Assembly: GCF_014138265.1 (NCBI RefSeq)
Contig: NZ_JACGXL010000005.1
Location: 339,987-403,986 of the forward strand
Origin: Dokdonella fugitiva
Lineage (GTDB): Bacteria; Pseudomonadota; Gammaproteobacteria; Xanthomonadales; Rhodanobacteraceae
Direction: 5' to 3'
DNA length: 64,000 nt
Every line of letters starts with the position of its first letter. Positions within the stretch are counted from its first letter, which is position 1. Positions 1 through 9,385 of the stretch are shown here, in pieces. Under the pieces are notes generated by a model that was given only the letters and a program-made list of their open reading frames with translations, ran no database searches and had not been told where the DNA came from. The position numbers and the translations under genes were made by a program.

Positions 1-1
1 C

Positions 2-535
2 AACGTGGGGCCGGGCGTGTGGATCGGCATCGGCCGGCAGAACCGCACGCGGCAGAACCAGATCTTCGCGAACGGCGGGCTCGGCATCGACCTCGATGTC
101 GCCGGTATCCAGGCGAACGACAACGACGGCGCCGCGCCGCCCGCGGACTACGCCAACCGCGGGCAGAACTACCCGACGCTCTCGAACGCGCTCGGCGGTG
201 GAGACACCGGGCGCTTCACCGGCCTGCTCGAATCATCGCTCGGCGACTACCGCATCGACTTCTACGGTACGCGCGGCGGCTGCCCGGTCGACGACAACCG
301 GCAAGCCGAGTACTTCATCGGCACGGTGAGCGTATCGATCACCAAGGCGGCGATCGGTGGCAACGGCGCGGCCTCGATCGGCGCCTACCTGCATTCGAAG
401 GATGCGCCGCTGCGTGCGGGCGACGGCATCATGGCGACGGCGACCGACGGCAGTGGCGACACGTCCGAGCTGTCGGCGTGCATCGTCTACCAGGACGACG
501 TCATCTTCGCGAACGGCTTCGAGTTCGCGTTCTGA
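2..535 (+). CDS. C-terminal part of a secreted parallel beta-helix protein (5' end outside window)
   Basis: The frame is open to the left edge, so the true start is not visible; a GTG at 5 is in frame but lies inside a conserved-looking repeat segment. The visible 177 residues resemble the end of the beta-helix protein at 36727-39246: short asparagine- and glycine-rich turns, then a beta-sandwich-like stretch with a line similar to 'TDGSGDTSEL', one late Cys, and the terminal tail DDVIFANGFEFAF. Proteins of this style are exported and are usually annotated as right-handed parallel beta-helix or CSLREA-domain proteins. The substrate or partner cannot be told from this fragment. A GC-rich hairpin follows the stop. 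Confidence 0.75.
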   Translation, partial: NVGPGVWIGIGRQNRTRQNQIFANGGLGIDLDVAGIQANDNDGAAPPADYANRGQNYPTLSNALGGGDTGRFTGLLESSLGDYRIDFYGTRGGCPVDDNRQAEYFIGTVSVSITKAAIGGNGAASIGAYLHSKDAPLRAGDGIMATATDGSGDTSELSACIVYQDDVIFANGFEFAF

Positions 536-543
536 GGCGCATC

Positions 544-567
544 GCCGCGCGGTGCGAGCCGCGCGGC
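544..567 (+). terminator. 9-bp hairpin after the first gene
   Basis: A perfect 9-bp inverted repeat, GCCGCGCGG / CCGCGCGGC with a 6-nt loop, lies 9 bases after the stop of the first gene and before the convergent mfd end. No T-run follows, so it may be only a weak or Rho-assisted terminator. Confidence 0.4.
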
Positions 568-682
568 GGCGTGGATTGACCAGCATGGATTGAACACGGA
601 GCACACGGAGAAAGCGAAGGAATGAAGAGCTTTTCCTTTGTAGCTCCGCGTTTCAGGCTGTTGCTTTCCCGACGAACTCGCC

Positions 683-3600
683 TCAGGCGGCGATCCGCGC
701 GCCGAGCGTGCGCAACAGGTCGTTCGCGGCGCGCAGGCGTTCGCTCGCGCCTTCGAGCGGCAGCTTGAAACGCAGCTTGTCCTGGCCGTCGAGCGCGTAC
801 ACGCGTGGCTGCGACTGGATCAGGCGGATCACCGTGAGCGGCTCGACCGCAGGGTTCGGGCGGAAGATCACGCGACCGCCGCTCGCGCCGAGTTCGAGCT
901 TGCGGATGCCGAGCGGCGTCGCCGCGAGCTTGAGCGCGGTCACCGCGAACAACTGCTTCACCGGATCCGGCAGCAGGCCGAAGCGGTCGACCATCTCGAC
1001 CTGCAGTTCGCGCAGCGCGTCCTCGTCGCGCGCGCTCGCGATGCGCTTGTACAGCGTGAGGCGCGTGTTGACGTCGGGCAGGTAGTCGTCCGGGATCAGC
1101 GCGGGCAGGTGCAGCTCGACTTCGGTCTCGTGCTCGCTGGTGAGGTCGAAGTCGGGCACCTTGCCTTGCCTGAGCGCGCGCACGGCGCGATCGAGCATCT
1201 CGGTGTAGAGCGAGAAGCCGACTTCCTCGATCTGCCCGCTCTGTTCCTCACCGAGCAGTTCGCCCGCGCCGCGGATCTCGAGGTCGTGCGTGGCGAGCGT
1301 GAAGCCGGCGCCGAGTTCGTCGAGCGAGGCGAGCGCCTCCAGGCGCTTCTCCGCGTCGGCGGTGATCGAGCGGCCCTCGGGCACCATCAGGTAGGCGTAG
1401 GCGCGATGGTGCGAACGGCCGACGCGACCGCGCAACTGATGCAGCTGGGCGAGGCCGAAGCGGTCGGCGCGGTTGATGATGATCGTGTTCGCGCTCGGCA
1501 CGTCGATGCCCGACTCGATGATCGTCGTCGCGACGAGCACGTTGAAGCGTTGCCGGTAGAAGTCGAGCATGATGAGCTCGAGCTCGCGGTCCGGCATCTG
1601 GCCGTGCGCATAGCGGATGCGCGCTTCGGGCATGAGCTCGGCGAGCTCGCGCGCGGTCTTCTCGATCGTCTCGACGTCGTTGTGCAGGAAGTACACCTGG
1701 CCGCCGCGCGCATGCTCGCGCTGCAGCGCCTCGCGCACGAGCGCGACGTCGTACGGGCTGATGAAGGTCTGCACGGCGAGGCGGTGCGCCGGCGGCGTCG
1801 CGATGATCGACAGGTCGCGCAGCCCCGCCATCGCCATGTTCAAGGTGCGCGGGATCGGCGTCGCGGTGAGCGTGAGCAGGTCGACTTCGGCGCGCAGCTT
1901 CTTCAGCGCTTCCTTCTGGCGCACGCCGAAGCGCTGTTCCTCGTCGATGATCACGAGGCCGAGGTCCTTGAAGCGCACGTCGGACTGCACCAGCTTGTGC
2001 GTGCCGATCATGACGTCGATGCGACCGTCGGCGAGCTTCTCCAGCGCCGTGTCGATCTCCTTCTTCGACTTGAAGCGCGACAGCACCTCGACGCGGATCG
2101 GCCAGTCGGCGAAGCGGTCGCGGAAATTCTGGAAGTGCTGCTGCGCGAGCAGGGTGGTCGGCGCGAGCACGGCGACCTGCTTGCCCGCGGTCGCGGCGGC
2201 GAAGGCAGCGCGCAGCGCGACTTCGGTCTTGCCGAAGCCGACGTCGCCGCAGACGACGCGATCCATCGGCTTCGACGCGGCGAGGTCGGCGAGCACGGCT
2301 TCGATCGCGGTGGTCTGGTCCGGCGTCTCCTCGAACGGGAACGCCGCGCCGAACTGGTCGTTGAGTTCGCGGTCGATCGCCAGCGCCGTGCCCTGGCGCG
2401 CTTCGCGCTGCGCGTAGATCGCCAGCAGCTCGGCGGCGACGTCGCGCACCTTCTGCGCGGCCTTCTTCTTCGCGCGCTCCCAGGCGTCGCCGCCGAGCGC
2501 GTGCAGCGGCGCGAGTTCGGGCGCGGTGCCGGAGTAGCGCGAGACGAGATGCAGCTGGGCGACCGGCACGTACAGCTTGTCGCCCTTGGCGTACTCGATC
2601 GCGAGGAACTCCGACGGCTCCTCGCCGAACTGCGCGCGGCCGCCGACGTCGAGCTTGATCAGGCCCTGGTAACGGCCGACGCCGTGGTCGATGTGCACGA
2701 TCGGCGCGCCGGGCACGAGCTCGGACAGGTCGCGCAGCACCTGCTCCGGATCGCGCGCGGCGCGTTTGCGCCGGCGCACCTGCTGCACGCGCTCGCCGTG
2801 CAGCTCGCGCTCGGTCAGCACGGTGATCGCCGGATCGGTCAGCGCGAAGCCCTGCTCGAGCGGTGCGGCGGTGATGCCGAAGCGGTTGCCGTCGTCGATG
2901 AAGTCGCGCCAGCCGGCGTAGGTCTGCGGGCGCAGGCGCGCGGCGGCGAGCTGTTCGATCAGCGCTTCGCGGCGGCCGGCCGAATCGGTCGCGATGAGCA
3001 CGCGGCCGGGGTAGGCGGCGACGAAGCGGCGCAGCGCTTCGCCGGGCTCGTCGCCCTTGCGCGCGAGCGGCAGCATCGGCGCCGGCTGCGTGCCGAGGTC
3101 GATCGCGTGGCGTTCGGCGGCGCCGCCGTCGGCGTCGGCCGCCGGCGCATTCGACACGATGTCGACGCGCAGCGCGACGTTCAGGTGTTCGCGCAGCTGC
3201 TGCGTCGTGAGGTACAGCTCGATCGGCGGCAGCACCGGGCGCTCGACGTCGTGCGCGCGCTGGGCGTAACGCTCGCCGGTCTGCGTCCAGAACGCCTCGG
3301 CGGCGTCGAGCGCGCCGTCGCCGAGCACGAACAGCGCGTCGTCGGCGAGGTAGTCGAACAGCGTCTCGGTCTGCGCGAAGAACAGCGGCAGGTAGTATTC
3401 GATGCCGGCCGGCGTCGCGCCTTCCTTGATGTCCTGGTACAGCGGGCAACGGCGCGGATCGATCGGGAAGCGCTCGCGCAGCGTGTTGCGGAACGCCTTC
3501 GCCGATTCCTCGGTGAGCGGGAATTCGCGTGCGGGCAAGAGGCGCACCGCGTCGACCTTGTGGTCCGAACGCTGCGTCTCAGGATCGAACGTGCGGATCG

Positions 3601-4177
3601 ACTCGATCTCGTCGTCGAACAGCTCGATACGGTACGGCGCCGGGCTGCCCATCGGGTAGATGTCGAGCAGCGCGCCGCGCACGGCGAAGTCGCCCGGTTC
3701 CTGCACCTGCGGCACGTTGCGGTAGCCGGCCGCTTCGAGGCGGCGCTGCTCGTGCGCGATGTCGAGCTTCTGGCGCAGTTCGAGCACGAGGCTCGAGCCG
3801 CCGACGTAGCCGCGCGGCGCGAGGCGCTGCATGAGCGTCGCGACCGGCACGACGAGCACCCCGCGCGCGAGCGTCGGCAGGCGGTACAGCGTGGCGACGC
3901 GCTGCGAGACGATGTCCGGGTGCGGCGAGAACAGGTCGTAGGGCAGGGTTTCCCAGTCGGGGAACTGCAGCACCTCGACGTCGTTGCCGGCGAACACCGC
4001 GAGTTCGGCCTCGAGCGCGTGCGCGGCATGCGTGTCGCGTGCGACCGCAACGACGAGCCCCGCGTGCGAGCGGGCGGTCTCGGCGAGGGCGAGGGCGAAC
4101 GCGGAACCGTGCGGCGCCTTCCAGTAGCGGCGCTGACGGGGCGTGGTCGGCAGGGTGGGTCGGATCAGTCGGGTCAT
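683..4177 (-). CDS. mfd: Transcription-repair coupling factor Mfd
   Basis: Mfd is an ATP-driven DNA translocase that removes RNA polymerase stalled at lesions and recruits UvrA. The 1164-residue product is close to the usual length. The order is typical: UvrB-like N-terminal modules, a CarD/TRCF RNA polymerase interaction domain (around residue 490, 'HIDHGVGRYQG'), then a RecG-like helicase core with Walker A GDVGFGKTEVA near residue 640, DEEQRFG near residue 742 and TATPIPRTL motif III, followed by a C-terminal TRCF domain. The ATG at 4177 is chosen; an in-frame TTG at 4207 would add ten unconserved residues. It has no obvious Shine-Dalgarno. It stands alone, divergent from the efflux genes. 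Confidence 0.97.
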   Translation of the reverse strand: MTRLIRPTLPTTPRQRRYWKAPHGSAFALALAETARSHAGLVVAVARDTHAAHALEAELAVFAGNDVEVLQFPDWETLPYDLFSPHPDIVSQRVATLYRLPTLARGVLVVPVATLMQRLAPRGYVGGSSLVLELRQKLDIAHEQRRLEAAGYRNVPQVQEPGDFAVRGALLDIYPMGSPAPYRIELFDDEIESIRTFDPETQRSDHKVDAVRLLPAREFPLTEESAKAFRNTLRERFPIDPRRCPLYQDIKEGATPAGIEYYLPLFFAQTETLFDYLADDALFVLGDGALDAAEAFWTQTGERYAQRAHDVERPVLPPIELYLTTQQLREHLNVALRVDIVSNAPAADADGGAAERHAIDLGTQPAPMLPLARKGDEPGEALRRFVAAYPGRVLIATDSAGRREALIEQLAAARLRPQTYAGWRDFIDDGNRFGITAAPLEQGFALTDPAITVLTERELHGERVQQVRRRKRAARDPEQVLRDLSELVPGAPIVHIDHGVGRYQGLIKLDVGGRAQFGEEPSEFLAIEYAKGDKLYVPVAQLHLVSRYSGTAPELAPLHALGGDAWERAKKKAAQKVRDVAAELLAIYAQREARQGTALAIDRELNDQFGAAFPFEETPDQTTAIEAVLADLAASKPMDRVVCGDVGFGKTEVALRAAFAAATAGKQVAVLAPTTLLAQQHFQNFRDRFADWPIRVEVLSRFKSKKEIDTALEKLADGRIDVMIGTHKLVQSDVRFKDLGLVIIDEEQRFGVRQKEALKKLRAEVDLLTLTATPIPRTLNMAMAGLRDLSIIATPPAHRLAVQTFISPYDVALVREALQREHARGGQVYFLHNDVETIEKTARELAELMPEARIRYAHGQMPDRELELIMLDFYRQRFNVLVATTIIESGIDVPSANTIIINRADRFGLAQLHQLRGRVGRSHHRAYAYLMVPEGRSITADAEKRLEALASLDELGAGFTLATHDLEIRGAGELLGEEQSGQIEEVGFSLYTEMLDRAVRALRQGKVPDFDLTSEHETEVELHLPALIPDDYLPDVNTRLTLYKRIASARDEDALRELQVEMVDRFGLLPDPVKQLFAVTALKLAATPLGIRKLELGASGGRVIFRPNPAVEPLTVIRLIQSQPRVYALDGQDKLRFKLPLEGASERLRAANDLLRTLGARIAA

Positions 4178-4228
4178 GCGTGACGTCGGCGGGTGCGTCC
4201 GCGGCAACGGTGCGGCGCAGGGTCGCGC

Positions 4229-4237
4229 ATTCTATCA
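4229..4237 (-). promoter_or_regulatory. Extended -10 promoter candidate for mfd
   Basis: Read on the minus strand the bases are TGATAGAAT: an extended -10 (TGn) followed by TAGAAT, five of six matches to TATAAT. No good -35 is seen, as is usual for extended -10 promoters. It would start transcription about 45 nt before the mfd ATG. Confidence 0.45.
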
Positions 4238-4429
4238 GGCGGCGACGATCCGCAGGCGCGCGCGACGGCCTCGTGCGAAATGATGCCGATCGCCCGGATC
4301 GCAAGCAGCGCGTGCCTGCCTGGGCCGATCGTCATGCGAGGTCTTTACTTCGCATTTACCGGTGCGCCGGGAACCCCGGCATGCCGATCGGCGACAATAG
4401 CGGGATCGATGGAATGGAGCGGACGGCGG

Positions 4430-5542
4430 ATGGACGGGCGGCAATTTCTGCAACGCGGTGCGAAGTTCGGCGGCACGATCGTGGCCTGCGCGCTCACGGC
4501 CTGTTCGCGCGATCACGCGCCGCCGAAGGCACCGCCCGCGCCGGTCGTCGTCGCGGTCGCGGCGGCGCGCGACATGCCCGTGCTGGTGACGGCGCCGGGC
4601 AGCGTGGAGGCGATCAACAGCGTCGCGGTGAAGTCGCTCGTCGACGGCCAGCTGCTCGAATCGCGGGTCTTGGACGGCGCCGACGTCACGGCGGGCCAAC
4701 TGCTGTTCCGCATCGATCCGCGACCCGCGCAGGCGGCCCTGCAGCAGGCGCTCGCCCAGCAGGCGAAGGACGAGGCGACGCTCGAGCAGGCGCGCTCGCA
4801 GGTGAAGCGCTACGAGGACATCGCGGCCAAGGGCTATCTGTCGGCCGACCAGATGGAGCAGTACCGAACGAATCTCGACGCCGCGCGTGCGAGCGTGAAG
4901 GTCGACGAGGCGAACGTCGCCGCCGCGCGCGTCACGCTGTCCTACACCGACATCCACGCGCCGCTCGCCGGCCGCATCGGCCGCATCCTGATCCAGCCCG
5001 GCAACGTCGTGAAGGCGAACGACACCAATCCGCTCGTCACGATCAACCAGATCGAGCCGATCTACGTGAACTTCTCGCTGCCGTCGGCGCAGCTCGGACG
5101 CGTGCAGGCGGCGCAGAAGGCGGCGCCGCTGGCGGTGCAGGCGAGCGTGATCGGCGTCGACAAACCGGTCGAAGGCAAGGTCGCGTTCATCGACAACGCG
5201 GTCGACACGAGCACGGGCACGGTGCGCCTGCGCGCAGAGTTCCCGAACGCCGAGCACATGCTCTGGCCGGGACAACTCGTCGGCACGAGCCTCACGCTCG
5301 GCCACGATCCGAATGCGGTCGTCGTGCCGGGGCAGGCGGTGCAGAACGGTCCCGACGGCACCTACGTGTTCGTCGTGCGCAGCGACCAGACCGCCGAGCA
5401 GCGACGCGTCGGCGTCGCGCGCGTCGTCGCCGGCGAGGCGGTGATCGAGAAGGGGCTCGCGGCCGGCGAGACCGTCGTGGTCGACGGCCAGTCGCGCGTC
5501 GAGGACAAGGCGGCGGTGAAGGTCATGCCGGCGTCGGGTTGA
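4430..5542 (+). CDS. RND efflux periplasmic adaptor (membrane fusion protein)
   Basis: This 370-residue protein is of the MexA/AcrA/MdtA family, which bridges an inner-membrane RND pump to an outer-membrane channel. The N-terminus carries a hydrophobic segment ending in the lipobox LTAC (Cys25), so it is probably a periplasmic lipoprotein. After this come a lipoyl half-motif ('GSVEAINSVAVKS'), a coiled-coil hairpin around 'QALAQQAKDEATLEQARSQV', the second lipoyl half ('IHAPLAGRIGRILIQPGN') and beta-barrel and proximal domains. The ATG at 4430 has a GGAG 10 bases upstream; another ATG lies in frame at 4409. The pump gene follows after 13 bases. No outer-membrane channel gene or local regulator is present. 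Confidence 0.93.
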   Translation: MDGRQFLQRGAKFGGTIVACALTACSRDHAPPKAPPAPVVVAVAAARDMPVLVTAPGSVEAINSVAVKSLVDGQLLESRVLDGADVTAGQLLFRIDPRPAQAALQQALAQQAKDEATLEQARSQVKRYEDIAAKGYLSADQMEQYRTNLDAARASVKVDEANVAAARVTLSYTDIHAPLAGRIGRILIQPGNVVKANDTNPLVTINQIEPIYVNFSLPSAQLGRVQAAQKAAPLAVQASVIGVDKPVEGKVAFIDNAVDTSTGTVRLRAEFPNAEHMLWPGQLVGTSLTLGHDPNAVVVPGQAVQNGPDGTYVFVVRSDQTAEQRRVGVARVVAGEAVIEKGLAAGETVVVDGQSRVEDKAAVKVMPASG

Positions 5543-5555
5543 CGGAGCGGCGACG

Positions 5556-8500
5556 ATGAGCGTTTCCGAGATCTTCGTCCGCCGCCCGGTGATGACCACG
5601 CTGGTCATGATCGGCATCCTCGTGTTCGGCATCGTCGGTTACCGGCTGCTGCCGGTGGCGGCACTGCCGAACGTCGACTTCCCGACGATCCAGGTCTCGG
5701 CGAGCCTGCCCGGCGCGTCGCCGGAGACGATGGCGTCGGCGGTCGCGACGCCGCTCGAGAAGCAGTTCTCGACGATCCCCGCGATCGACTCGATGACCTC
5801 GTCGAGCGCGCTCGGTTCGACCAGCATCACCCTGCAATTCGCGCTCGACCGCAACATCGACGCCGCGGCGCAGGACGTGCAGGCCGCGATTTCCGCCGCG
5901 CTGCGCCAGTTGCCGACGCAGATGACGACGCCGCCGACGTTCCGCAAGGTGAATCCGGCCGACTCGCCGATCTTCTTCGTCGCATTCACGTCGAAGACGC
6001 TGCGCCTGTCGACGCTCGACGAATACGCCGAGAACACGCTCGCGCAGCGCATCTCGACCGTCAACGGCGTCGCCCAGGTGAACGTCTACGGCTCGCAGAA
6101 GTACGCGGTGCGCATCGATCTCGACCCGGACGCGTTGTCGACGCGCGGCCTCGGCATCGACACGGTCGCCAATGCGGTCGGCAAGGGCAACGTGAACCTG
6201 CCGACCGGCACGCTGTACGGACCCAACCGCATCTACAACGTGATGGTCGGTGGCCAGTTGTTCGACGCGGCCGCGTTCGGCGACCTCATCGTGACCTACC
6301 AGAACGGCGCTCCGGTCCGCCTGAAGGACATCGCCCGGGTCTACGACGGCGTGCAGAACGACAAGGGCGGTGCGCTCATCGACGGCGAACAGGGCGTCGT
6401 GCTGGCGATCCAGAAGCAGCCCGGCACCAACACGATCCAGGTCGTCGAAGACATCAAGAAGATGCTGCCCGCGTTCCAGCGCACGCTGCCGGCGGGCGCC
6501 GACCTGCGCGTGATCTACGACCGCTCGCGGAGCATCCGCGAATCGGTCGCCGACGTGAAGTTCAGCCTCGTGCTCGCGCTGGGCCTGGTCGTGCTCGTGA
6601 TCTTCGTGTTCCTGCGCAACCTGCAGGCGACCCTGATCCCGTCGCTGGCGCTGCCGATGTCGATCGTCGGCACGTTCGCGGTCATGTACGCGCTCGACTT
6701 CAGCATCGACAACCTCTCGTTGATGGCGCTCACGCTCGCGGTCGGCTTCGTCGTCGACGACGCGATCGTCATGCTCGAGAACATCTCGCGCCACCTCGAG
6801 ATGGGCAAGGACCGCCTGCGCGCGACGCTCGACGGCGCGAAGGAGATCGGCTTCACGATCGTGTCGATGACGCTGTCGCTCGCGGCCGTGTTCATCCCGG
6901 TCGTGTTCATGGGCGGCATCATCGGCCGCCTGCTGAAGGAATTCGCGATCACGATCGTCGCCGCCGTGCTCGTGTCCGGCTTCGTCAGCCTCAGCCTCAC
7001 GCCGATGCTGTGCAGCCGCATGCTCAAGCCGCTGCACGGCGGTACGCACGGTCGCCTCTACCAGGCCTGCGAGCGCGCGTTCGACGCGACGCAGTCGCTG
7101 TACGGACGCACCTTGCGCGCGATCGTGCGCCATCGCTTCATCGTGCTGCTGACGTTCTTCGCCCTGGTGGTCGCGACCGGCGTGCTCGCGGCGCGCGTGC
7201 CGAAGGGCTTCCTGCCGAACGACGACACCGGCCAGCTGTTCGTGTTCACCCAGGCGGCGCAGGACATCGGCTTCGACGCGATGATGGACAAGCAGCGCCA
7301 GGCCGCGGAGATCCTGCGCCGCAACCCGAACGTCGAGAGCGTGTTGGCGTTCGTCGGCGCGGGCGGCAGCAGCGCGACGCTCAACCTCGGCCGCATGATC
7401 GTCAACCTCAAGCCGCCGCACGAGCGCAAGAGTGCCGACGCGGTCGTGCAGGAGATCCGGCCGACCCTGCAGGGAATCGCCGGCCTGCAGGCATTCGCGC
7501 AGAACCTGCCGCTGATCCGCATCGGCGGCAAGCTCACCAACAGCACCTACCAGTTCGTGCTGCAGGACACCGATACGAAGCGCCTGTTCGAATGGACGCC
7601 GAAACTCGTCGCCGGGCTGTCGAAGCTGCCCGGCTTCCTCGACGTCAACAGCGACATGCTCATCGCGAACCCGCAGCTCGACGTCACGATCGACCGCGAC
7701 GCGGCGGCCGCGTACGGCGTCACGCCCGACGCGATCGAGAATGCGCTGTACTACGCGTTCGGCCCGGCGCAGGTGTCGACGATCTACACGCCGACCGACC
7801 AGTTCTGGGTGCTGCTGCAGGTGGATCCCGCGCGCCAGGCCGATACGTCGGTGCTGTCGTCGGTCTACGTGACGCCGACCCTGCCGCCGAAGGCGAGCGT
7901 GGGCGACGCGACCGCGACGCCGACGAGCCAGCTCGTGCCGCTGTCGGCGGTCACGCACACCGGCCAGTCGGTCGGGCCGGCGACGATCAACCACCTCGGC
8001 CAGGTACCTGCGGTCACCGTGTCGTTCAACCTCGCGCCCGGCATGTCGCTCAGCGACGCGGTTTCGGGCGTCGACCGCGCGGTCGCGCAATTGCACATGC
8101 CCGACACGATCAGCGCCTCGTTCCAGGGCACCGCGCAGCAGTTCCAGGACTCGCTGTCGGGCATGGGTATCCTGCTGCTGCTCGCGGTGTTCGTGATCTA
8201 CCTCGTGCTCGGCATTCTCTACGAGAGCTTCATCCACCCGCTGACGATCCTCTCGGGCCTGCCGACCGCGGTGTTCGGCGCGTTGCTCACGTTGATGGTG
8301 TTCGGCAAGGACCTCGACCTGTACGGCGCGGTCGGCCTGATCATGCTGATCGGCATCGTCAAGAAGAACGCGATCATGATGATCGACTTCGCGCTGGAGA
8401 AGCAGCGCGAGGGCGAGGATCCCGAGCACGCGATCCTCGACGCCTGCGTGATCCGCTTCCGGCCGATCATGATGACGACGTTCGCCGCGCTGATGGGCAC

Positions 8501-8681
8501 CTTGCCGATCGCGCTCGGCTTCGGCGCCGGCGCGGAGGCGCGGCGGCCGCTCGGCCTCGCCGTGGTCGGCGGCCTCGTCACGTCGCAGCTGCTCACGCTC
8601 TACATCACGCCGGTCATCTACCTGTATTTCGAGCGGTTGCAGCAGCGCCTGCGCCGGCGCAAGGCGGCAGCGGCCGCGTGA
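5556..8681 (+). CDS. RND multidrug efflux permease (HAE1 family)
   Basis: This 1041-residue inner-membrane proton antiporter is of the AcrB/MdtB-MdtC/MexF type. It has the expected two-fold layout of one TM helix, a large periplasmic loop and five to six TM helices, twice. The opening 'FVRRPVMTTLVMIGILVFG' is the family signature, and the TM4 aspartate pair is in 'VGFVVDDAIVMLENI' near residue 400. Proton-relay lysine and the second-half 'GIVKKNAIMMIDFAL' are also present. It is translated just after the adaptor and should form a complex with it and a TolC-like channel encoded elsewhere. Substrates cannot be predicted. It ends before a strong bidirectional hairpin. Confidence 0.95.
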   Translation: MSVSEIFVRRPVMTTLVMIGILVFGIVGYRLLPVAALPNVDFPTIQVSASLPGASPETMASAVATPLEKQFSTIPAIDSMTSSSALGSTSITLQFALDRNIDAAAQDVQAAISAALRQLPTQMTTPPTFRKVNPADSPIFFVAFTSKTLRLSTLDEYAENTLAQRISTVNGVAQVNVYGSQKYAVRIDLDPDALSTRGLGIDTVANAVGKGNVNLPTGTLYGPNRIYNVMVGGQLFDAAAFGDLIVTYQNGAPVRLKDIARVYDGVQNDKGGALIDGEQGVVLAIQKQPGTNTIQVVEDIKKMLPAFQRTLPAGADLRVIYDRSRSIRESVADVKFSLVLALGLVVLVIFVFLRNLQATLIPSLALPMSIVGTFAVMYALDFSIDNLSLMALTLAVGFVVDDAIVMLENISRHLEMGKDRLRATLDGAKEIGFTIVSMTLSLAAVFIPVVFMGGIIGRLLKEFAITIVAAVLVSGFVSLSLTPMLCSRMLKPLHGGTHGRLYQACERAFDATQSLYGRTLRAIVRHRFIVLLTFFALVVATGVLAARVPKGFLPNDDTGQLFVFTQAAQDIGFDAMMDKQRQAAEILRRNPNVESVLAFVGAGGSSATLNLGRMIVNLKPPHERKSADAVVQEIRPTLQGIAGLQAFAQNLPLIRIGGKLTNSTYQFVLQDTDTKRLFEWTPKLVAGLSKLPGFLDVNSDMLIANPQLDVTIDRDAAAAYGVTPDAIENALYYAFGPAQVSTIYTPTDQFWVLLQVDPARQADTSVLSSVYVTPTLPPKASVGDATATPTSQLVPLSAVTHTGQSVGPATINHLGQVPAVTVSFNLAPGMSLSDAVSGVDRAVAQLHMPDTISASFQGTAQQFQDSLSGMGILLLLAVFVIYLVLGILYESFIHPLTILSGLPTAVFGALLTLMVFGKDLDLYGAVGLIMLIGIVKKNAIMMIDFALEKQREGEDPEHAILDACVIRFRPIMMTTFAALMGTLPIALGFGAGAEARRPLGLAVVGGLVTSQLLTLYITPVIYLYFERLQQRLRRRKAAAAA

Positions 8682-8687
8682 GGCGAG

Positions 8688-8715
8688 CCGGGCGCGACGC
8701 GGCCGTCGCGCCCGG
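8688..8715. terminator. 12-bp perfect hairpin between convergent genes
   Basis: CCGGGCGCGACG pairs perfectly with CGTCGCGCCCGG around a 4-base loop. It lies 6 bases after the pump stop and 9 bases from the end of the convergent AhpD-like gene, so it can end transcripts from both sides. It lacks a clear T-run. Confidence 0.6.
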
Positions 8716-8724
8716 TGCATGCGC

Positions 8725-9216
8725 CTACTTGCCGGTCGCCTTCGCCTCCTGCTTCGCGTGCTCCGAGGCGTAGCGCATCATCGCGTCGACCTCGTCGCGG
8801 AACGTCGCGAAGTCGACCTGCGCGCCGTTGATGACCGTGCTCCAGTGGCGCGTCACCGCGGCCATCGCGACGGCTTCCTTGATTTCCTCGTCGCTGGCGC
8901 CGTCGGCCTTCGCGCTCTTCGCGTGGAAGTACACGCAGTACTGGCACGGTATCTGCGCCGCGACGGCGAGGCCGATCAGCTCCTTGACCTTCGGCGACAG
9001 CGCACTGTCGCCGCTGAGCTGCACGGCCTTGAACTCGTCCCAGGCGCCGGCGATGCCGGCATCCGGGAATGCCTCGACGAAACCGGGCACGCGCCCGAAC
9101 ATCCGGCGCATTTCCGCCTTCGCGTCCTGCGCGCCCTGCGTGGCCGGTTCGCCGGCGCCGGCGGAGGCGCCAGCGACGACCAGCGACAGTATTGCGATCG
9201 ACAATTTCGTTTTCAT
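8725..9216 (-). CDS. Exported carboxymuconolactone decarboxylase/AhpD-like protein
   Basis: The 163-residue product begins with a signal peptide (MKTKLSIAILSLVVAGASAGA). The mature part carries the AhpD core: a glutamate in KVKELIGLAVA followed by C91-x2-C94-x3-H98, the thiol pair that in AhpD supports peroxidase or disulfide reductase activity. The usual AhpD/CMD proteins are cytoplasmic, so a periplasmic version suggests a role in envelope redox or detoxification; this is inference. The ATG at 9216 is set by a GGGAGAG five bases upstream. The gene stands alone, with the next gene on the same strand 169 bases upstream. Confidence 0.85.
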   Translation of the reverse strand: MKTKLSIAILSLVVAGASAGAGEPATQGAQDAKAEMRRMFGRVPGFVEAFPDAGIAGAWDEFKAVQLSGDSALSPKVKELIGLAVAAQIPCQYCVYFHAKSAKADGASDEEIKEAVAMAAVTRHWSTVINGAQVDFATFRDEVDAMMRYASEHAKQEAKATGK

Positions 9217-9385
9217 GCATGCTCTCCCGACATGGACGGTGGTGCAGGCGCGAGCGGACCCGGCCGCGGTCCTCGAATCGCGGGTGGGATGTCTGCAGCG
9301 TGCGTGCAGCCGAAGGGACCGGGCGAGCGCCGGGAAGCTGTCATCGCGCGCATGGCCGCGTCGTCGCGGCCGCGGCGGTGATCGC

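Noticed and set aside
1109..4183. Very long open frame antisense to mfd
   Set aside because: Its translation is arginine-, histidine- and valine-rich without any domain, and mfd on the other strand is certain. Such shadows are expected at this GC content.
5523..8720. Long minus-strand frame opposite the RND pump
   Set aside because: Low-complexity His/Arg/Asp-rich translation; the pump is clear on the plus strand.
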